Assembly (NCBI GenBank): GCA_027487845.1
Contig: JAIYCV010000029.1
Location: forward strand, 62,001-126,000
Reading direction: 5' to 3'
DNA length: 64,000 nucleotides
Source: Flammeovirgaceae bacterium
GTDB lineage: Bacteria > Bacteroidota > Bacteroidia > Cytophagales > Cyclobacteriaceae
Every line of letters begins with the position of its first letter. Within the stretch, counting starts at the first letter, position 1. Shown here in pieces: positions 29,161 through 39,001 of this stretch. Under the pieces are notes generated by a model, which was not told where the DNA came from, did no database searches, and worked only from the letters and a program-made list of their open reading frames with translations. A program made the translations under genes and the position numbers.

Positions 29161-32100
29161 TCAGTCACTAACAATCGCTTTGTTGAGATACCTTCAATGG
29201 TTTTTATTCTGATAAAATAGATACCTGGTTCTAATGATGTCGGAATTACTTCTTCGTGAGCACCTTTTTGTTTGACTCCTAAACTGGTATCAGCTATTAT
29301 TTTACCATTCAAATCTGAAACACTTAACTGAACCTTGCTCTCATGATAAAGCGTATAGAAAATCCGCCCATTCACTTTAGCATTAATGGGATTTGGATAT
29401 ACACCGAAGTTTAAATCATTTTTACCAGGGAGAAGATTTTCAAGTCCTGTCGGGGTTTGTTGAATATATAGGTCGTCAATTGACCAACCCCATGCTGTGC
29501 CAGTGGCGTTAGAAGATAGCCTAAATCTAACTAAAATAGTGTCGTTCGCTGCAAATGTGGGGGTTAACTTTAGACTGTGTTTTACCTGCATAGCGTCTGT
29601 TCCAATGCTATTTGAGTTAACTGCATTTGTCCATGTCGGATTAGCTGACGAATTATAGTTCGCGATAAGCGGTTTCCAAGTTACCCCATCCTTTGTTCCT
29701 TCCACGGTCACAAAATCACCATCATTTGCTACTAACGCGATATCTGAATAATAGAGATTTGGGTTTTCCTTAGAGACTATTATTGGAAGTGAAAGAATAG
29801 ATGTAAGCTCAGTATTGAGCGGATAGTTATGTTCCGTCTGAAAACTTGTGTTACCGTTACCCCCGGAAAGGCTAGTCACTGAAAAAGTAGGTTGTGTAGT
29901 ATTATTATTGAAATTAGTAAAAATCACATTGCTAGTGTTAAAGAAATCAAAATAGAAACCTACGGGTAGGCCAACGCTGATTTTATCTTTTACAAAAGGT
30001 GCTGATTGAACTGGTGCGCCTGCTTGATAGGCCAATAATTGCGAGGTTATAGGGCCAGGACTTACGTTGGTGGCCGTTAGGTTGTACGTGCCGGAAGGCT
30101 GATTTTTTAGACTTGTGACAGTAGAACTATTGAGGATGATATCGACTGCATCGTACCTGGTTGGTAAGTTAAATTGTAGAATGTATCGTGATTGTGGAGA
30201 TGTGCCAGACGTAATAATAGTAGGGCGTGATGAACTTACTTGGGGCGCACTTATCTTGGCAGTCCATATCCCTCGGCCATGCGTGGCAATTACGATTTCG
30301 TCATCTTGACCTTTCATATCCCAAACAGAAACATTGGGTATTCTACTATCATTTAACAGCGCCCAAGAATTTCCACCATCTAATGATTCTACAATTCCAA
30401 TTTCAGTTCCAACCCAAATTATGTTGACATTATCAGGTCTTACATATAAGCAATATACCGCTACGTTTGGAAACCCATTGCTGCTTGTCGAACTTGATCC
30501 AAAACCACTGATATCCTGCCAAGTATTTCCAAGATCCAGTGTACGCAATATTTTCGGCCTATTGGCGAACGAAAAAAGTGCGTAAGCAGTATTCGGCTCC
30601 GTTGGATGAGATGCTAATTTTGTTATGCTACCCAAGGCACCTGGATAGTTGGAGGTGGGAGAAAATGTTTTGCCTCCATCTTTGGAGACATGTAATTTAC
30701 GATTGTCATCTACAGTTTGAGTCATCCCGCTTCCTGCCCATATAATATTTGCATTAGCCCTGGAAACTTCCACATCAAAAAACGATGGATTGCTACCCCA
30801 ATTTTGAGTGATGGGGGTAAGTGACCATGAACTTCCGAAGTTAGCCGATTTCCAAACACCGTCAGTGCCTATGGCATACAGCACGTCAGGCACACTTCGT
30901 GAACTGCCAATTTTAGAAACGAAAGGATATCTAGAGGGATCGGGATAGGTACTTCCATTGGCATCAGTAACTAACGAAAATCCAGAAAAAGCGGCAGACC
31001 AGGAAGATCCACCATTTACTGATCTGAGGAATCGGTTATTATAAAGACTTCCAATTACTTTTTCTCCGTCTATCGAATTCCATGAAACCTCAAAACCATC
31101 TCCGCCAAGAGCGTATATGTAGTTACTTTTAGAGTTTGCAACTTGGCCTGAAGGTGACCTGCGTGTTCCATTGTCTTGCATTCCTCCAATGTATTCTTCA
31201 AACCCAGGTTTTTTGTCTGCTCCGTAGAACTGGCTCGTATTATATCCGAAACCTTTAAACTGCCAATCTCCCTCAGCTATACCCGGGGTCGTGGAGATAT
31301 TCGAAGAGAATACTCCACCATCTGTTGTAAGCAATACTTGGTAGGTCTTTGCATTTATGTCATATGGCAATATCACCGTAAAATGATGATCAGCATGAAC
31401 TCCTATTGTCTGATTTATCTGGTTTCCTGTATTCTTACTATCAAAGGAGCCACGCGAGTCTGACACCGTTATAGTGGCGGCATTGTACTTTGTAATGAGC
31501 GAATAATAGATTTTCAAAGTTGTATTGGAAGGCGGCAAATTTGCGATGTTCCAAGTTATTTGATTGGCAGAAGCTGGAAAAAAGGCATAAGCCAGTTTTA
31601 CTTCTTGACCGCCATTTACCGACAGTAAACTGTTTGCAGTTGTTGAATAGTCTAGATCATGGACATACACATATTCCCGACTATCAAGAAATGCACCCTC
31701 GGTAGTGGTCGATGAACTAGTTGCAGTAAGCACAACAGGTATAAGGTCGAAGCCATTTCTGTTTTGATCCCTAAAAGAAACGGCCAGCTGGCGTTCTGGC
31801 GAGGTGCTTACATCCCATGCTTCAAACGGAATATCCACGAAATCTTGATAAGTATATTCGCTAACTTGAACACCCGATGTTTTTTTATCGGGTACAAAAA
31901 AACGATGAGCTTTTTGGCTCTTACCTGAACCAAAACGAATTTCAACATTCCTTTTGTTAGCTGAACTGCCTACCTGTAAACGACCACCGTCAAAGAATGT
32001 GGCATTGTTAAAGGCATTTAGCGACAGAAAATTTTTGGTATCTTCCCCATCAACAGAGTAGTTGTCTACCGTTGTTGAACCAGTACCTAGAGTTACTCTA

Positions 32101-33293
32101 AAGTGACTGACGCCTCCCACGTATACAATGTCTTTGTTATAAGGATCACAGGCTATAGTATTGTCGTAAAAACCTTGACCTTCAAGGAAATCAATGGCAA
32201 CGTTATTAAACTTCACATCTACCAACTCCCATGACTCACCTGAGTTATCTGATTTATACAAATCTGCGCCCGTTTTAGAAAGCGCCCCCGTTGTACCCTG
32301 AGAAGATGCGAATAGTCTTTTTGGATCTACATGTGAAACCGCAATCTCTAAACGGCCGGCAGGGGCTTGGCCCTTATTTGACAAAAACCAAGTTAGCCCC
32401 GCGTCAGTTGATTTGATAACCCCGACTTCGTTGATGGAAGCATATTGAATACTGAAGTTGTCAGGAGTAAAGATTATTTGTTCAATATCCCTGAAGGCTT
32501 CGTAAACCTTATTCCAAGTTTCTCCGCCATTTGTTGACCGTAAAATCAAGGAACTATCGTCAGTGCTGAGACTCGATTTTGACGTGGTGGCTAGCAAAAC
32601 ACTTGGATTTTTTGGGTCAACGATAATTCTCGTTACAATTGAAAAATCCGGATTAGATGCGGTTGACGATAATTGACTCCAAGTTTCGCCTTGGTCTGAT
32701 GACTTAAAAATACCATCACCAATTGCAGAATAAATAGAAGAAACTAATTCACCAGTACCTGCATAGATAACATTATTGTTAACCTCTGACATTGCCAATG
32801 AAGAAATAGGTAACACGGGAAAATTCGCACTTTTTTCTGACCAGCTTGTACCCCCATCGGTAGTCTTCCAGATGCCCCCGGTTGCTGCTCCTGCCAGCCA
32901 GGTTTTTTTTGATGCATCCGATGGAAGCACCAAAAGAGATCTTGTCCTGCCAGGTACATTACCAGGGCCGCGCTCTTTGAATTCGATCACTCCATTGGCG
33001 TCTTCTGTCCTAGCTTCAGGGCGTGAGTTTCTAGCTTTCAAAGCTGCTGTGAGAGCTTTCTGATATTCGTTAATTTTATAACCAGCTTTGTAGCTAGGTT
33101 TACTTTCGTCCGAGGCTTTTCGTATACCTTCATGAAATTTGAAGAATTGTAGTGGCTCATCTGTATGGGAATCTTCGCGCGAACCTAAAAGTAGTGATTT
33201 TTTCGAGCTTGTTGCGATAGTTTTATTTTTTACAATAATCGCTGTGCCCGCAGCTGCAAAGAAAACGAGAACTAGCAGTATAATCTTTCTCAT
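29157..33293 (-). CDS. T9SS-exported Asp-box/BNR beta-propeller protein
   Basis: A 1378-residue secreted protein. An N-terminal hydrophobic segment (IILLVLVFFAAAGTAIIV) serves for export. Many Asp-box motifs (S-x-D/N-x-G-x-T/S-W) mark propeller blades: TTDGGTSWSE, SSDQGETWSQ, STNGGETWNK, STDAGLTWFL, SVNGGSSWSA, SKDGGKTFSP, SLDGGNSWAL. Between two groups lies an unrelated insertion of about 250 residues (about 410-660). Near the C-terminus is a jelly-roll-like module (SIDDLYIQQTP), then a typical type A T9SS sorting domain (FGVYPNPINAK to TKRLLVTD). It resembles VPS10/sialidase-like propellers used in adhesion or glycan degradation; the catalytic role cannot be judged. Confidence 0.85.
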   Translation of the reverse strand: MRKIILLVLVFFAAAGTAIIVKNKTIATSSKKSLLLGSREDSHTDEPLQFFKFHEGIRKASDESKPSYKAGYKINEYQKALTAALKARNSRPEARTEDANGVIEFKERGPGNVPGRTRSLLVLPSDASKKTWLAGAATGGIWKTTDGGTSWSEKSANFPVLPISSLAMSEVNNNVIYAGTGELVSSIYSAIGDGIFKSSDQGETWSQLSSTASNPDFSIVTRIIVDPKNPSVLLATTSKSSLSTDDSSLILRSTNGGETWNKVYEAFRDIEQIIFTPDNFSIQYASINEVGVIKSTDAGLTWFLSNKGQAPAGRLEIAVSHVDPKRLFASSQGTTGALSKTGADLYKSDNSGESWELVDVKFNNVAIDFLEGQGFYDNTIACDPYNKDIVYVGGVSHFRVTLGTGSTTVDNYSVDGEDTKNFLSLNAFNNATFFDGGRLQVGSSANKRNVEIRFGSGKSQKAHRFFVPDKKTSGVQVSEYTYQDFVDIPFEAWDVSTSPERQLAVSFRDQNRNGFDLIPVVLTATSSSTTTEGAFLDSREYVYVHDLDYSTTANSLLSVNGGQEVKLAYAFFPASANQITWNIANLPPSNTTLKIYYSLITKYNAATITVSDSRGSFDSKNTGNQINQTIGVHADHHFTVILPYDINAKTYQVLLTTDGGVFSSNISTTPGIAEGDWQFKGFGYNTSQFYGADKKPGFEEYIGGMQDNGTRRSPSGQVANSKSNYIYALGGDGFEVSWNSIDGEKVIGSLYNNRFLRSVNGGSSWSAAFSGFSLVTDANGSTYPDPSRYPFVSKIGSSRSVPDVLYAIGTDGVWKSANFGSSWSLTPITQNWGSNPSFFDVEVSRANANIIWAGSGMTQTVDDNRKLHVSKDGGKTFSPTSNYPGALGSITKLASHPTEPNTAYALFSFANRPKILRTLDLGNTWQDISGFGSSSTSSNGFPNVAVYCLYVRPDNVNIIWVGTEIGIVESLDGGNSWALLNDSRIPNVSVWDMKGQDDEIVIATHGRGIWTAKISAPQVSSSRPTIITSGTSPQSRYILQFNLPTRYDAVDIILNSSTVTSLKNQPSGTYNLTATNVSPGPITSQLLAYQAGAPVQSAPFVKDKISVGLPVGFYFDFFNTSNVIFTNFNNNTTQPTFSVTSLSGGNGNTSFQTEHNYPLNTELTSILSLPIIVSKENPNLYYSDIALVANDGDFVTVEGTKDGVTWKPLIANYNSSANPTWTNAVNSNSIGTDAMQVKHSLKLTPTFAANDTILVRFRLSSNATGTAWGWSIDDLYIQQTPTGLENLLPGKNDLNFGVYPNPINAKVNGRIFYTLYHESKVQLSVSDLNGKIIADTSLGVKQKGAHEEVIPTSLEPGIYFIRIKTIEGISTKRLLVTD

Positions 33294-33308
33294 TGTTTAA
33301 TGTTAATT

Positions 33309-33692
33309 TTAATTGTTAGGAAGTGTGACATTTACTATCTTTTTGATTGGCTCACTTTTATTGTCAAATAGAGCATTTGAAGTCAAATACTCTATTTGTG
33401 AGTTGTTTAACCATTTAATATTATTTAATACAAAAAAATCTTCTGCCACAATTTGAGAGTTCTCAAGGTTTATCACGATAAATCTTAATTTTTTTGAAAT
33501 ATGCTGGTTTCCGTTAGGTGATTCATAGTAGAGTGCATGGGTATTTGCATCATTGTTCACAACGGTATAATAAGGACCAAGCTTAATTTTAGCAATAGAT
33601 GCCACATCTGGTTTACTCTTGCTAGCGGGTGCTTTGCACGCGATCAATGTTAAAAATAAGATGAAAAAAAAGAATGAATTTTTTGCAAGCAT
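33309..33692 (-). CDS. Small predicted lipoprotein
   Basis: A 127-residue protein with a hydrophobic leader and lipobox LIAC (cysteine at residue 19), then a short beta-rich domain (YYTVVNNDANTHALYYES, KKLRFIVINLENSQIVAEDF). No family is recognised. It lies 15 bp upstream of the Asp-box gene on the same strand and is probably co-transcribed, perhaps as a surface partner. Confidence 0.65.
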   Translation of the reverse strand: MLAKNSFFFFILFLTLIACKAPASKSKPDVASIAKIKLGPYYTVVNNDANTHALYYESPNGNQHISKKLRFIVINLENSQIVAEDFFVLNNIKWLNNSQIEYLTSNALFDNKSEPIKKIVNVTLPNN

Positions 33693-33719
33693 ATTATTAG
33701 GCAGTTATTGCGATCTAAT

Positions 33720-34976
33720 TTACGTTTTTTGTTTTTTCTTTTTGGCCGCGGGGAAAAGAATATTATTTAAAATTAGACGAAAGCCAGGAGAATTAGGATG
33801 AAGATTTAAATCGGTTGGCTCTTCCCCCACCGTATGCTGATAGTCTTCTGGGTCATGGCCAGCATAGAAGGTGTAAAATCCCTTGCCCAAAATGCCGTGT
33901 AGGTATTTGACTTCCTTAATCGAAGCGGTTTCTCCCATAACTACAACGTCAGATTTTATCAAATGTCGTTTAAACCCAGTAGTTTGGCCATAGAAGCCCC
34001 TAATCACTCGTGTATGGTTTTGGGTGAGCATGGTAGGTATAGGATCCCACTTTGCCGAGAATTCAAAAACCGAGAAGTAGTCATTATCTTGCCGTAAGCC
34101 CCTTTCCGCGATGTTATTGTCTATGTCCGAGAATTCGTATTGGTAAGGATCTTTGGTAAGGGTAAAATCTTTGAACGCCAATGTGTTATTGAAATTTAAT
34201 TTAGACTGAGCATTCGGATCGGCCAGGTCACCATCATACATGCGCTCGCAGATATCAACGCCTTCGGCCGAAAGTGCGATGTCATAAGTGTCGGTGGCAG
34301 AGCACATAGCAAACAAAAATCCACCGCCACCAACAAATTCTTTGATTCGTTTTGCTACTGCCAATTTGGTTTGAGAAACTTTATAAAATCCGTACTTACG
34401 CGCAATTCCTTCGGCTTCTCGCTGTTGCTCAATATACCATGGCATATTTTGATACTGAGCGAAAAACTTTCCATATTGGCCTGTAAAATCCTCATGATGT
34501 AAGTGCAGCCAGTCATACTTGGGCAGAAGTCCGTCCAATACCTCATTATCAAAAATAACATCATAGGGAATTTCAGCATACGTAAGAACCAACGTAACGG
34601 CATCGTCCCAAGGTTGCTTCGATTTAGGAGAATAAACGGCAATTTTAGGATACTTTTCCAGCTTCATAATGTCACTATTTGAAGCCGGACTCGCTATTTC
34701 AGTGATAATGGCGTTCGCTTGAGCATCTGAAATAATTTCATATCCTACACCCCGCACCACAAGTTCATTTTGAATCTTAGCGTGATATTTACACATAAAA
34801 CTGCCCCCGCGATAATTCAACAGCCAATCTACCTGATCGTCCATTTTTAATATCCAATAGGCTATACCATAGGCTTTTAAATGATTAGTCTGTTTTTCAT
34901 CCATGGGAATGAAAATATAATTTGCCTCGGCCACCCGAAACGTTAAAATAAGACCTAACAAAATTGATAATCGCAT
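33720..34976 (-). CDS. Exported GATase1-like conserved protein (often labelled asparagine synthetase B)
   Basis: A 418-residue protein with a signal peptide ending about residue 18 (RVAEA). The mature start NYIFIPMDEKQTNHLKAYGI is typical of a conserved Bacteroidota family that databases tend to name asparagine synthetase B, although no such synthetase domain is visible. The middle has a class-I-amidotransferase-like layout: IAVYSPKSKQPWDDAVTLVL, YDWLHLHHEDF, then a nucleophile-elbow-like GGGGFLFAMCSATDTYD with a cysteine. A likely fold is that of ThuA/GATase1 proteins; the substrate is unknown. It ends with a run of basic residues (AAKKKKQKT). It is divergent from the ABC permease. Confidence 0.7.
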   Translation of the reverse strand: MRLSILLGLILTFRVAEANYIFIPMDEKQTNHLKAYGIAYWILKMDDQVDWLLNYRGGSFMCKYHAKIQNELVVRGVGYEIISDAQANAIITEIASPASNSDIMKLEKYPKIAVYSPKSKQPWDDAVTLVLTYAEIPYDVIFDNEVLDGLLPKYDWLHLHHEDFTGQYGKFFAQYQNMPWYIEQQREAEGIARKYGFYKVSQTKLAVAKRIKEFVGGGGFLFAMCSATDTYDIALSAEGVDICERMYDGDLADPNAQSKLNFNNTLAFKDFTLTKDPYQYEFSDIDNNIAERGLRQDNDYFSVFEFSAKWDPIPTMLTQNHTRVIRGFYGQTTGFKRHLIKSDVVVMGETASIKEVKYLHGILGKGFYTFYAGHDPEDYQHTVGEEPTDLNLHPNSPGFRLILNNILFPAAKKKKQKT

Positions 34977-35052
34977 CGTTAGAGGTATAATTGAATAAAA
35001 CCTATTTGTAACAATTTGTTCAAATATAAGTCAGTAGTCAACGCAAGAACAT

Positions 35053-35060
35053 TAATTTTG
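35053..35060 (+). promoter_or_regulatory. Possible -7 box (TAATTTTG)
   Basis: TAATTTTG fits TAnnTTTG, 23 bp ahead of the ABC permease start. The -33 element is not clear, so support is partial. Confidence 0.35.
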
Positions 35061-35083
35061 ATTGTTTTTAAAACTAGCCAAGT

Positions 35084-36319
35084 ATGAATATAGTTGAAAA
35101 TTTGAAAGAAGGTCTCCGCTCGGTGAAGGCAAATATGCTTCGGTCTGTGCTTACTGCATTGATCGTTGCCATTGGGATTACGTCCCTTGTTGGGATTTTA
35201 ACAGCCGTTGATGCCATTGAATACTCGGTGGCTGAGAGCTTATCTTCTTTAGGGGTCAATACGTTTGATATTTATTCTAAGAGAAATCGAGGAGGAAGCC
35301 AAGGGGGTATTAAATCCAAGGTATTTGAGCCGCTTCAATTCAATGAGGCTCAAAAATTTTTAACTAAATTTAACTCATCGGCAGCCACGAGCTTTTCAGC
35401 TGATCTTACAGGTGTGGCGGAGGTGAAACATAACTCTAAGAAATCAAACCCCAACGTAGCAATTAAGGGCGTCAATACTGAATTTGTTGCCATTAAGGGA
35501 CTGAATGTGGAGAAAGGACGAAACTTCTCGACCATCGAAATACAGTATGGGTCGAAAGTAGCGATTATTGGTAGTAAGCTGTATAAAAGTATTTACGAGA
35601 ATAATGAGGAGGTGATTGGGTCAGAGATTTCATTTAAGGGAGCTCGATTTCGAATAATAGGGATGTTAAAGGAAAAGGGAGAAATATCGGAAGATAACTA
35701 CGACAACATGGTGTTAGTACCAGTAATTGTCGCAAACCAAATGGCTGGTGGCAGGGGTCTCGACTACAGTTTGACGGTGGGAATAAACGATCCAAGCAAA
35801 GTAGAAGAGGCCATGGGGGAGGCCACGGGGGTAATGCGCCTCATTCGCCATGATCAAATCGGAAACGAAAATTCATTCACCATAGAAAAAAGCGAGACGT
35901 TGGCTGAGAACCTTGAAAGCATTACAAGCTCTTTAAGGATAGGAGGCTTTGGTGTTGGTTTTATTACATTATTGGGTGCTTCTATTGCCCTGATGAATAT
36001 TATGCTGGTTTCAGTTACTGAAAGAACCCGGGAAGTTGGTGTGAGAAAAGCACTCGGTGCAACACCTCTTAGAATCCGTCAACAATTTGTAATCGAGGCC
36101 ATTGTAGTTTGTCTCTTGGGTGGCATTGTCGGTATCATCTTAGGTATTATGATTGGAAACTTGATTTCCCGATTGATGAGTATTGACACCTTTATTATTC
36201 CTTGGCTTTGGATGTTTGTTGGATTAGTCGTGTGTATTGCGGTGGGGCTTTTGTCTGGTTATTATCCGGCCAGCAAAGCCTCTAAGCTCGATCCTATTGA
36301 GTCATTAAGGTTTGAATAA
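35084..36319 (+). CDS. ABC transporter permease, MacB/FtsX type
   Basis: A 411-residue inner-membrane protein with one N-terminal transmembrane helix ([20 protein letters not shown]), a large periplasmic domain (about 50-275) and three C-terminal helices of the FtsX domain, including [18 protein letters not shown] and the closing [19 protein letters not shown]. This is the MacB fold used in mechanotransmission for export of lipoproteins, peptides or drugs. No ATPase or membrane-fusion gene is adjacent, so it must work with a subunit encoded elsewhere. Confidence 0.85.
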   Translation: MNIVENLKEGLRSVKANMLRSVLTALIVAIGITSLVGILTAVDAIEYSVAESLSSLGVNTFDIYSKRNRGGSQGGIKSKVFEPLQFNEAQKFLTKFNSSAATSFSADLTGVAEVKHNSKKSNPNVAIKGVNTEFVAIKGLNVEKGRNFSTIEIQYGSKVAIIGSKLYKSIYENNEEVIGSEISFKGARFRIIGMLKEKGEISEDNYDNMVLVPVIVANQMAGGRGLDYSLTVGINDPSKVEEAMGEATGVMRLIRHDQIGNENSFTIEKSETLAENLESITSSLRIGGFGVGFITLLGASIALMNIMLVSVTERTREVGVRKALGATPLRIRQQFVIEAIVVCLLGGIVGIILGIMIGNLISRLMSIDTFIIPWLWMFVGLVVCIAVGLLSGYYPASKASKLDPIESLRFE

Positions 36320-36320
36320 C

Positions 36321-36998
36321 ATGCAATTGAAGAGATTTTTTTTTGAACGGCACCTTGCTATTTGGCCAAAGACGCTGTTAATTGTCCTGTTAATGAATCT
36401 GCAAGCCCAAAGTCAGACGCCAAAAAAATATCTCGCCTTGGGCGATTCCTACACCATTTGTGAAAGTGTAACCGAAGCTGAGCGTTGGCCAAATCAATTA
36501 GCCAATAAGCTCACAAAAAACGGAATTGCGACTGACAAACCTACTATCATTGCTACAACAGGTTGGAGAACTGATGATTTGAAAAATGCCATTTTAAAGG
36601 CGCAGCTGCTGCCGACCTATGACCTTGTTTCGTTGTTAATAGGGGTGAATAATTTTTATCAAGGTAAGCCAATTGAGCAGTATGAATCGGAATTTGCAGA
36701 CTTACTTGGAATTGCAATAAAATTGGCGGCAGGAAAGAAGGAAAATGTTTTTGTAGTGTCTATTCCAGATTATGGATTTACCCCCTTCGGTAAACCGAAG
36801 CAGTCTCAAATTACTGCAGGCATTGATAAATTCAATGCAGTCAATAAAAGAATAAGTGAAGAAAACGGTGTCAAGTATTATAATATAACCGATATCTCGC
36901 GTAACGGCTTAGATCAACCAGATTTAGTGGCCAGCGATGGATTGCATCCTTCCGGAAAACAATATTTACGATGGGTTGAACGAATCTCCTTAAACTGA
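36321..36998 (+). CDS. Exported SGNH/GDSL hydrolase
   Basis: A 225-residue protein with a basic, hydrophobic leader ending near QAQSQ. The nucleophile block I is YLALGDSYTICES, the Gly and Asn blocks appear as TTGWRTDD and LLIGVNNFYQG, and the Asp-His pair as SDGLHPSGKQY. Such enzymes are esterases, lipases or carbohydrate deacetylases. The ATG at 36321 is 1 nt after the permease stop, which suggests co-transcription; the TTG at 36312 would overlap it. Confidence 0.82.
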   Translation: MQLKRFFFERHLAIWPKTLLIVLLMNLQAQSQTPKKYLALGDSYTICESVTEAERWPNQLANKLTKNGIATDKPTIIATTGWRTDDLKNAILKAQLLPTYDLVSLLIGVNNFYQGKPIEQYESEFADLLGIAIKLAAGKKENVFVVSIPDYGFTPFGKPKQSQITAGIDKFNAVNKRISEENGVKYYNITDISRNGLDQPDLVASDGLHPSGKQYLRWVERISLN

Positions 36999-37010
36999 TT
37001 CTATCTGTTG

Positions 37011-38360
37011 TTATTTCAGGTCTGAGAAATCAAAAGAAGTCTCCAAGAACTTGGTCGTAAATTTACCAGACCTAAAAATGGCATTGTCCATCAATTTCAA
37101 ATGGAAAGGTATCGTTGTCTTTATCCCTTCAATTACAAACTCGCTTAATGCTCTCTTCATTCGGGTAATTACCTCTTCGCGCGATTGCCCCGTAGCAATT
37201 AATTTAGCAATCATGGAGTCGTAATTCGGGGGTATGGTATAACCGGCATAAACATGGCTATCGATACGAATGCCGTGGCCACCTGGAAAGTGTAAGTTGG
37301 TAATTTTCCCTGGGGATGGTCTGAAACCATTTGTAGGATCTTCCGCATTGATTCTACATTCCATTGCAAATAAATTGGGGAAGTAATTCCTTCCCGAAAT
37401 GGGCACTCCAGCAGCTACCTTTATTTGTTCTTTGATTAAATCGTAGTCTGTAACTTCCTCTGTTATCGGGTGTTCAACTTGAATACGTGTGTTCATTTCC
37501 ATGAAATAGAAATCACCATACTTATCCACTAAAAATTCGATGGTACCAACACCTTCATAGTTAATAGCGAGTGCACCTTTTATAGCCGCCTCGCCCATGC
37601 GCTCGCGTAGTTCTTGACTTACAATAGGTGATGGTGTTTCCTCCACCAATTTCTGATGCCTTCTTTGTATTGAACAATCGCGTTCAGATAAATGGCAGGC
37701 TTTCCCGTATTGATCGCCAACAAGTTGTATTTCAATGTGACGAGGTTCTTCCACAAACTTCTCTAAGTAGAGGCCGTCATTTCCAAAGGACGCACCCGCC
37801 TCGCGCTTGGCATCGTCCCACGCTTTTTTAAACTCAGACTCATCGTTGATAATGCGCATCCCTTTTCCGCCACCACCGGCTGTTGCTTTCACAATAACAG
37901 GGTACTTTATTTCTTTGGCTATCGCCATCCCTTCTTCGATGGAAGAAAGTAACCCGTCTGAGCCTGGAATAACCGGAACACCCGCTTTTTTCATCGTATC
38001 CTTCGCAGTCGCTTTATCACCCATAAGGTTGATCATCTCTGGTGTGGGACCGATAAATTTTATTCCATATTCGTGACAAACTGCTGAGAACTCTGCACGC
38101 TCTGAAAGAAATCCATAGCCGGGATGAATAGCGTCTGCATTTGTTATTTCGGCAGCACTAATTATTCGAGGGATATTTAGATAAGAATCTTTACTAGGCG
38201 CAGCTCCAATGCAAACTGCCTCGTCAGCAAATTTTACATGCAGGCTTTCTTTATCGGCTGTTGAATAAACAGCTACTGTTTTTATATCCATCTCCTTGCA
38301 TGTTCTGATTACACGTAAGGCAATTTCACCACGATTGGCTATTAGTATTTTCTTAAACAT
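37011..38360 (-). CDS. accC: Acetyl-CoA carboxylase, biotin carboxylase subunit
   Basis: A 449-residue ATP-grasp enzyme that carboxylates biotin on Acc[21 protein letters not shown] at the N-terminus, the glycine-rich ATP loop [14 protein letters not shown], the biotin-site [13 protein letters not shown] and the [20 protein letters not shown] motif are all present. It is the last gene of fabH-efp-accB-accC, separated from accB by 83 bp that contain a hairpin. Confidence 0.97.
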   Translation of the reverse strand: MFKKILIANRGEIALRVIRTCKEMDIKTVAVYSTADKESLHVKFADEAVCIGAAPSKDSYLNIPRIISAAEITNADAIHPGYGFLSERAEFSAVCHEYGIKFIGPTPEMINLMGDKATAKDTMKKAGVPVIPGSDGLLSSIEEGMAIAKEIKYPVIVKATAGGGGKGMRIINDESEFKKAWDDAKREAGASFGNDGLYLEKFVEEPRHIEIQLVGDQYGKACHLSERDCSIQRRHQKLVEETPSPIVSQELRERMGEAAIKGALAINYEGVGTIEFLVDKYGDFYFMEMNTRIQVEHPITEEVTDYDLIKEQIKVAAGVPISGRNYFPNLFAMECRINAEDPTNGFRPSPGKITNLHFPGGHGIRIDSHVYAGYTIPPNYDSMIAKLIATGQSREEVITRMKRALSEFVIEGIKTTIPFHLKLMDNAIFRSGKFTTKFLETSFDFSDLK

Positions 38361-38390
38361 AGTTTTTATTCAAAGTTTAAAGTCCAAAAG

Positions 38391-38426
38391 TTGAAGATCA
38401 ATTCTTTTTGTTATGTTGATCTTGAA
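38391..38426. repeat. Imperfect inverted repeat in the accB-accC gap
   Basis: TTGAAGATCAA and TTGATCTTGAA (10 of 11 paired, 14-nt loop) lie between accB and accC. The flanking sequence is a low-complexity run of GAATCTTAAAT-like words. It could be an mRNA processing or attenuation hairpin. Confidence 0.4.
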
Positions 38427-38443
38427 CGTTGAATCTTAAATTC

Positions 38444-39001
38444 TTAATCGGGTTCCACCACAAAAAGAACCTGATCATATTCTACTGGAGATGAATTTTC
38501 TACCATTACTTTGACAATGGTTCCTGAAATTTCAGATTCAATTTCATTGAACAGTTTCATCGCCTCGATTATACAAACGGTCTGCCCTTTACTCACTTTA
38601 TCGCCTACGGAAACAAATGGAGGGGAATCAGGATTGGAGGTGCGATAGAAAGTCCCAATCATCGGTGATTTTATGTCGAGTGTATTTTTGCTAGCAGTAG
38701 AAATCGATTTTTCAACCTTCGGGGGTGCTGGTTGCGCGACTTGTGCCGGAGCGATAGGAGCTGGCAGGGCAACAGCAGTAGGAGCGGGAGTCGATTTAAA
38801 TACTTTTTGATCCGGCTCGCGTTTTACATGAAGCTTTAACTCTTTAGTTTCAATATTTACTTCATTTAATCCCGATTGTGAAATAAAATCAATAAGATCT
38901 CTGATTTCGCTTGTTTTCATTTCTGATGGAGTGGGGTTAGAGGTTAAAGTAGCGCTTGTTTTCGTGGTTGATTGTTTTGATGCCTTTTTTGCCATAAACA
39001 T
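38444..39001 (-). CDS. accB: Biotin carboxyl carrier protein
   Basis: A 185-residue subunit carrying biotin on the lysine of VCIIEAMKLFNEI. A basic N-terminus, an Ala/Pro-rich flexible linker (about 75-105, PAPTAVALPAPIAPAQVAQP) and the C-terminal biotinyl domain (IKSPMIGTFYRTSNPDSPPF) appear in the expected order. ATG at 39001 overlaps the efp stop (TAATG); a second ATG at 38995 (MAKKASK) is an alternative. The hammerhead carries EAMKL rather than EAMKM, a common variant. Confidence 0.93.
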   Translation of the reverse strand: MFMAKKASKQSTTKTSATLTSNPTPSEMKTSEIRDLIDFISQSGLNEVNIETKELKLHVKREPDQKVFKSTPAPTAVALPAPIAPAQVAQPAPPKVEKSISTASKNTLDIKSPMIGTFYRTSNPDSPPFVSVGDKVSKGQTVCIIEAMKLFNEIESEISGTIVKVMVENSSPVEYDQVLFVVEPD

